From Aphrophora alni (Eukaryota; Arthropoda; Insecta; Hemiptera; Aphrophoridae), in NCBI GenBank assembly GCA_963513935.1, contig OY740767.1, positions 82,076,060 to 82,140,059 of the forward strand: 64,000 nt of DNA. Reading direction: 5' to 3'. The notes under the pieces are model-generated. The model was not told the DNA's origin and made no database searches. It worked only from the letters and a program-made list of their open reading frames with translations. Shown piece by piece: positions 59,965-64,000 of this stretch. Each line of letters opens with the position of its first letter. Position 1 is the first letter of the stretch. Both the position numbers and the translations under genes were made by a program.

Positions 59965-60829
59965 TAGGACTTAAGCCAAATTTACTAATAAATATCGTAC
60001 AAGAGTGAGCATTTAATAACAAGTTTTTTAATACGAATAATATCAAAGTTTTATAACTAAGTAGTCAGAATGTATACAGTTTAGTAAGCCTATAAAGTTG
60101 TTTATTAATTAAATATTTTAAAGTTTTAATGGGTTTGTAAGAATAGCTATTATTTTTTTAAATTTATTTTTATTATCGTCTTTTTTTGCACATTTTGCCT
60201 TTACTGTGAAAAATATTTCAAATTTAAGTACTAACAACACCAAAAATATCTTTAAGAGATAGTAAATGAGTGCTCATTAAAAAAAACTGAGCCAGAGACT
60301 ATGCTTGTCAAAGTCTTTGAAACGGAGCTTTCCTGTCACAGCTTGTCATAACTTGTTCATTCCTGTTATGCATCCATTTGTCTCTCTTGTTTTATCCCAG
60401 TCGGTTGTTAGGATTGTGACCTGTATGATTGTCTACATATTCGTAATGTGTTAAAAATTATTTTAAAGGTTCATGTGCTTTAGAGATAATGTAATTTTTA
60501 AACTAAATTGTTTTAGTACATAAATTGAAGAGTTAATACTTTCCTCAAAATGTCAAGACTGTTATTTATTTCGTTAACTATTATTAGCTTTTGTTATGAA
60601 GCTATATTTTTCCTTTTTAATTCATAAAAATGGCAAACAAACAAGAAAAAAATAACTGGTGTATTTATAATGTTAAAAAACTGAGAAAAAATATCTCAGA
60701 AATGTGACAGATATTATGTGTTCTTTAAATACGGACATTGAAACGAGTATGAAAATATGTAACAAATGTAGGAAAGGGTATAGTGAACTTAAAATCCAAG
60801 AACAGGTAGATGGTAATGTAGCTGGTACA
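59965..60829. other. Non-coding stretch between piggyBac and foldback
   Basis: AT-rich; no gene supported. Confidence 0.5.
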
Positions 60830-61267
60830 AGGCAAAACAAAATGATAAGGCACTTATAATTTCACAAACAACAACAATTTATTGTTACAGCTGTTTCGCT
60901 GTTAGGCATCGTCAGATAACTAAGAACTAAAAACTAAAATACAGGTCAACTTAACACTAACATCTAGGAATGAAGGTGGGGATGAAAGCAAAGGTAGGGC
61001 AATGACCTGGTATTACCTGAAGGGGACATAGATAACAGAAGGTTTTCAAACAATAGGTTTTAACAAAGGGGATGGGTTATTTACTTGTTCATTTAGGTTG
61101 TTCTCTGCTTTCATCCCCACCTTCATTCCTAGATGTTAGTGTTAAGTTGACCTGTATTTCAGTTTTTAGTTCTTAGTTGTCTGACGATGCCTAACGGCGA
61201 AACAGCTGTAACAATAAATTGTTGTTGTTTGTGAAATTATAAGTGCCTTATCATTTTGTTTTGTCTT
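60830..61267. repeat. Foldback element with about 160-bp arms
   Basis: Arms 60830-60990 and 61107-61267 are reverse complements with few differences; the loop is about 116 bp. The right arm includes ctgacgatgcctaacggcgaaacagctg, seen inverted in the left arm with one change, then caataaattgttgttgtttg. Outside the right arm is tggaatttcaccgagtacc, related to the sequence beside the foldback at 19708-19930. No coding capacity. The layout recalls inverted repeated ends of Penelope-like elements. Confidence 0.85.
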
Positions 61268-62353
61268 ATTATGGAATTTCACCGAGTACCGACTGTAGTC
61301 ACACTTAATATAGATGGTACCAAAAGGAGACATTGATGATGAATCATTTTACTGACCCAGGAGCATTGATAGATTACTTAAATAAATCACTGGAACTTAT
61401 TGGTGAATCTCCTATAAAAAATTTAATTTTTTTTTTTAGAAAGTTATTCCAGGAAAAAAAAAAGAAAAAATAGTGACAAGCTTGGAATACCAATTCATTT
61501 CTTTTCATTCATTCATTTCAGAAAGTAAATAATGAAAACAAAGAAGAAAAATGTGAGTCTGAAATTATTGAACAATTGAAACAAAAGATTTATCCAAACA
61601 ACTAAACGAAGTGAAAAAATGACTATTTTACCTGTGTTACCCCAAAGTTTGACCTGTAAAAAAATTGAAGAATAGTTTGGTGTTACTAATTATATGGCTT
61701 GAGCTGTAAAAAAAAAATAGTATGTAAAAAGGGAGTTCTTTCATTTCCGAATCCAAAGCCTGGCAAAAAATGAAGTGAAGATACTGCACAGGTTGTTAAA
61801 TATTTTATCAAGAGGATGACATAAGTAGGATTATGCCTGGTAAGAAATATTGTGTTACAATCAGGAATAAGGGATTGAAATTCAAGTGAAGAAGCGTTTA
61901 GTTTTAACTAACCTAAATGAAATCTATCAAGCTTTAAAAAAAAAAACATCCAACTCACCAAATTGGATTCTAAAAATTTTGTGAGTTAAGACCTAGAAAT
62001 TGTATTTTAGCTGGTAAAAGCGGAACTCACAAAGCATGTGTGTGTATTGTGCATCAAAATGTCAAATTGATGATAGCTAGCTCAGGGATGCAAAATTTTA
62101 ATGGCCTTAAATTCGTAGTGTACACGCCCCTCCCCATACTATTAACCCATATTCTATATTTGAGTATACTATTGCATAATATACTGTTCTGAGAAGTTGT
62201 TTATTACAAGTTGATATCACTACTACTAGTACTACAATTTGTTAAAAACTTGGTATAACTTTAATAGAATTTTAAAAATTTACTTTTTAGTAAATATGGC
62301 AACAATTTTATTTGTAAAATAATTCATATCCTGTTCCATCCTAAAAAAATTAG
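61268..62353. other. Non-coding stretch
   Basis: No gene supported. Scattered plus-strand fragments such as 61320-61620 look like worn coding DNA (short Lys/Glu-rich frames), but no family can be named. Confidence 0.4.
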
Positions 62354-62357
62354 TTAA

Positions 62358-64000
62358 CCCTTAAACCGAAGTACCTAATTTTAGACCTTCCACGGAAATA
62401 GTGGTCTGTGAGACCCCCACACTCTTTTTTTTTTTTACCCGTGTAAACGAGAAAATAAGAAGACCCTACTTTATAAATGATATAATAGTATTACTAACTA
62501 TTATTTCCGACTGTTTTTTTACCTTTTATAAATAAACTCAGGATAATAAAGAGGAACAACACATGTTTTATCAAAGTGTATTGAACATAATATAATAAAA
62601 AATACTAATTGGCTATAAGAGATAATACAAATTGTACACAGTTTTCCTATCTTGCACAGTTTATGCACACTTTGCGGGAGCATTCCAGGCAAATGGCAGT
62701 CCCACATTCAATACACTTGTATTGAGTTTTTCGTTTCTTTTCATAAGGACAAATACTACTACATTTTCCTTTTTTGCAGACGGTCGTCCTGGACATCCCC
62801 TCGCTCCTCTTCTCCGCCAAGCACACTAATAATTTTATTCTTTAGCTCGGCTCTAATGTTAGGCATTAGTAACCGCCTTCTAATATGAGGCTCCACGAGC
62901 TCAAAAGCCAGCTCCTTCACGAAGTTGAATCTCGTTGTAACTGGATTTCCCCGATAACAAAGAAATAAAATAAATGAGTTTACACTCGCAATATTGATCA
63001 TAGCATAAAAAAACTGCCATAGGCCAACGACGAGTCTTCCAGTTACTTCCGTAGATGGAAGTCTTCATATCCAGTGTATCCACTCCGCCTTTTGTCTTAT
63101 TGTAATATGCTACTATTTCTGGTTTGTTCACATCTGTATTGGTATCAATCTTGTGGTGCATTGAGGATATGAGAAGGACAGACTTGTTTTTCTTAGGGAC
63201 TATTGACAATAATGTTGTGCCATTGTGGAATGCATACAATGATGATAAAACACGTCTTTAACGTTGGGGTAAGAACTCAGGTGGAATTTCTTTTTTGTTT
63301 TTCTTTATAGTTCCAACAAATGTCAGGCCCCTTGTTCTCAAAAGGTCGACAAGCTCGACAGAGGAAAACCAATTATCTGTGGTTACATTACGATTCGACC
63401 TTTCAATATCTTTTGTCAATCGTATTACTGTCTGGGTATTTTTTAGCAGTTTTTGTTCCTCTCTGGTGAGACCCACCCCGTAACATATTTTTCCGGTGTA
63501 GATAAAGGCATTACACAGATAGGAGCTGCCTGAATCTGCCATGCAAAAAATCTTTGCCATACTTAGTTGGCTTTTTTGGCATATACTGCTTGAAAGGGAA
63601 TTTTTCCCTAAAGGGCACAAGCATTTCGTCTACAGTGACATTGGATTTTGGGCAAAACAACTTCTTGCCATTAGATATTAGTTGATTGAACAATTCTGAT
63701 ATTGCTGCTGCCTTGTCTTCTATTTTGCGCTGCTCCCTTGTAGTTGGATCGTCAAATCTTAGACAAGATATTAAAATTTCAAACTTTTTACATGACATTG
63801 TAGCCAAAAATATTGGACGCCCAGTAGGATCCTTACTGAAAAGAGATCGCATATCTTCATGGCCAGATTTAAATATTGAGGTGTATAGGAAAAAAGTCCC
63901 AGAAGGGCCCTTACTTCTATTGCATTGCAAGGATTGTAATTATACTATGATGTCTGTGCACTAATTCGTTCTCTTACCTCTGCTAATTTTCTATTAGTTT
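62358..64000 (-). mobile_element. piggyBac, 3' part, runs off the window
   Basis: TTAA at 62354-62357 followed inward by CCCTTAAACCGAAG, a piggyBac-type end. The transposase lies on the minus strand, so this is the element's 3' side. The other end lies beyond 64000. It differs in ends and protein from the element at 56898-59960. Confidence 0.85.
62600..63930 (-). pseudogene. piggyBac transposase, few breaks, incomplete
   Basis: Minus strand: DMRSLFSKDPTGRPIFLATM, FDDPTTREQRK, NVTVDEMLVPFREKFPFKQY; a one-base shift near 63560; MADSGSSYLCNAFIYTGK, RNVTTDNWFSSVELVDLL, GLTFVGTIKKNKKEIPPEFL. A TAA follows at 63258-63260 in the same frame, then KPEIVAYYNKTKGGVDTLDM and NWKTRRWPMAVFLCY. After another shift come VKELAFELVEPHIRRRL and, in a third frame, SSICPYEKKRKTQYKCIECG then TAICLECSRKVCINC, the Cys-rich zinc tail. 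The Asp residues of V-D-E-M, A-D-S and T-D-N-W are intact. Two or three frameshifts and one stop suggest a relatively recent death. Confidence 0.93.

Overview
The window reads as nuclear DNA of an animal, most probably an arthropod (insect). It is AT-rich and intron-rich, with GT/AG splice sites and many decayed transposons of families common in insects: piggyBac, pogo/Tigger, hAT, Penelope-like, DUF4817/DDE_3, CR1/Jockey-like, copia and LTR elements using an initiator-Met tRNA primer site. The species cannot be named from the sequence.

The only cellular gene I can support is ATE1 (arginyl-tRNA--protein transferase, N-end-rule/arginylation pathway) on the minus strand. Eight coding exons were found at 55162-55304, 48431-48544, 37246-37374, 25384-25568, 20174-20335, 19319-19474, 11256-11437 and 8797-9196. 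All have GT/AG borders and mutually compatible phases, and the last carries the stop codon. The first exon(s) were not found and probably lie beyond 64000. The gene spans at least 46.5 kb for roughly 440 codons. The exons at 20174-20335 and 19319-19474 are homologous and phase 0-0; they look like the mutually exclusive exon pair known for mammalian ATE1. A foldback element sits in the 698-bp intron between them.

Layout. 1-8796 (downstream of ATE1): LTR-like fragment, a widely spaced inverted repeat (2757-2998 / 5757-5985), a near-perfect foldback (5351-5718) and a 1.0-kb non-autonomous piggyBac with TTAA borders (6514-7515). 9.2-11.3 kb intron: tandem repeat and a piggyBac-type tail. 11.4-19.3 kb intron: Tigger MITE, non-LTR RT, GIY-YIG and PHD-finger remnants, DUF4817/DDE_3 transposase. 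20.3-25.4 kb intron: Penelope remnant and DDE_3 fragment. 25.6-37.2 kb intron: Tigger MITE, a hAT element with perfect 8-bp duplication (28939-30362), and an LTR element with gag-protease only (32251-36870). 37.4-48.4 kb intron: a Penelope-like element broken by a solo LTR (38889-39459) and by a young 6.35-kb LTR element without coding capacity (39933-46281), then a copia RNase H remnant. 48.5-55.2 kb intron: Tigger transposase tail and three TA-flanked Tigger MITEs in a row (52844-54887), the first carrying a piggyBac fragment. Beyond 55.3 kb: a full-length decayed piggyBac (56898-59960), a foldback (60830-61267) and a better preserved piggyBac running off the end (62358-64000).

I did not find a convincing new gene system. 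The most interesting items are the ATE1 alternative exon pair with a hairpin between them, the non-coding LTR element that splits a Penelope ORF, and the run of three adjacent Tigger MITEs.
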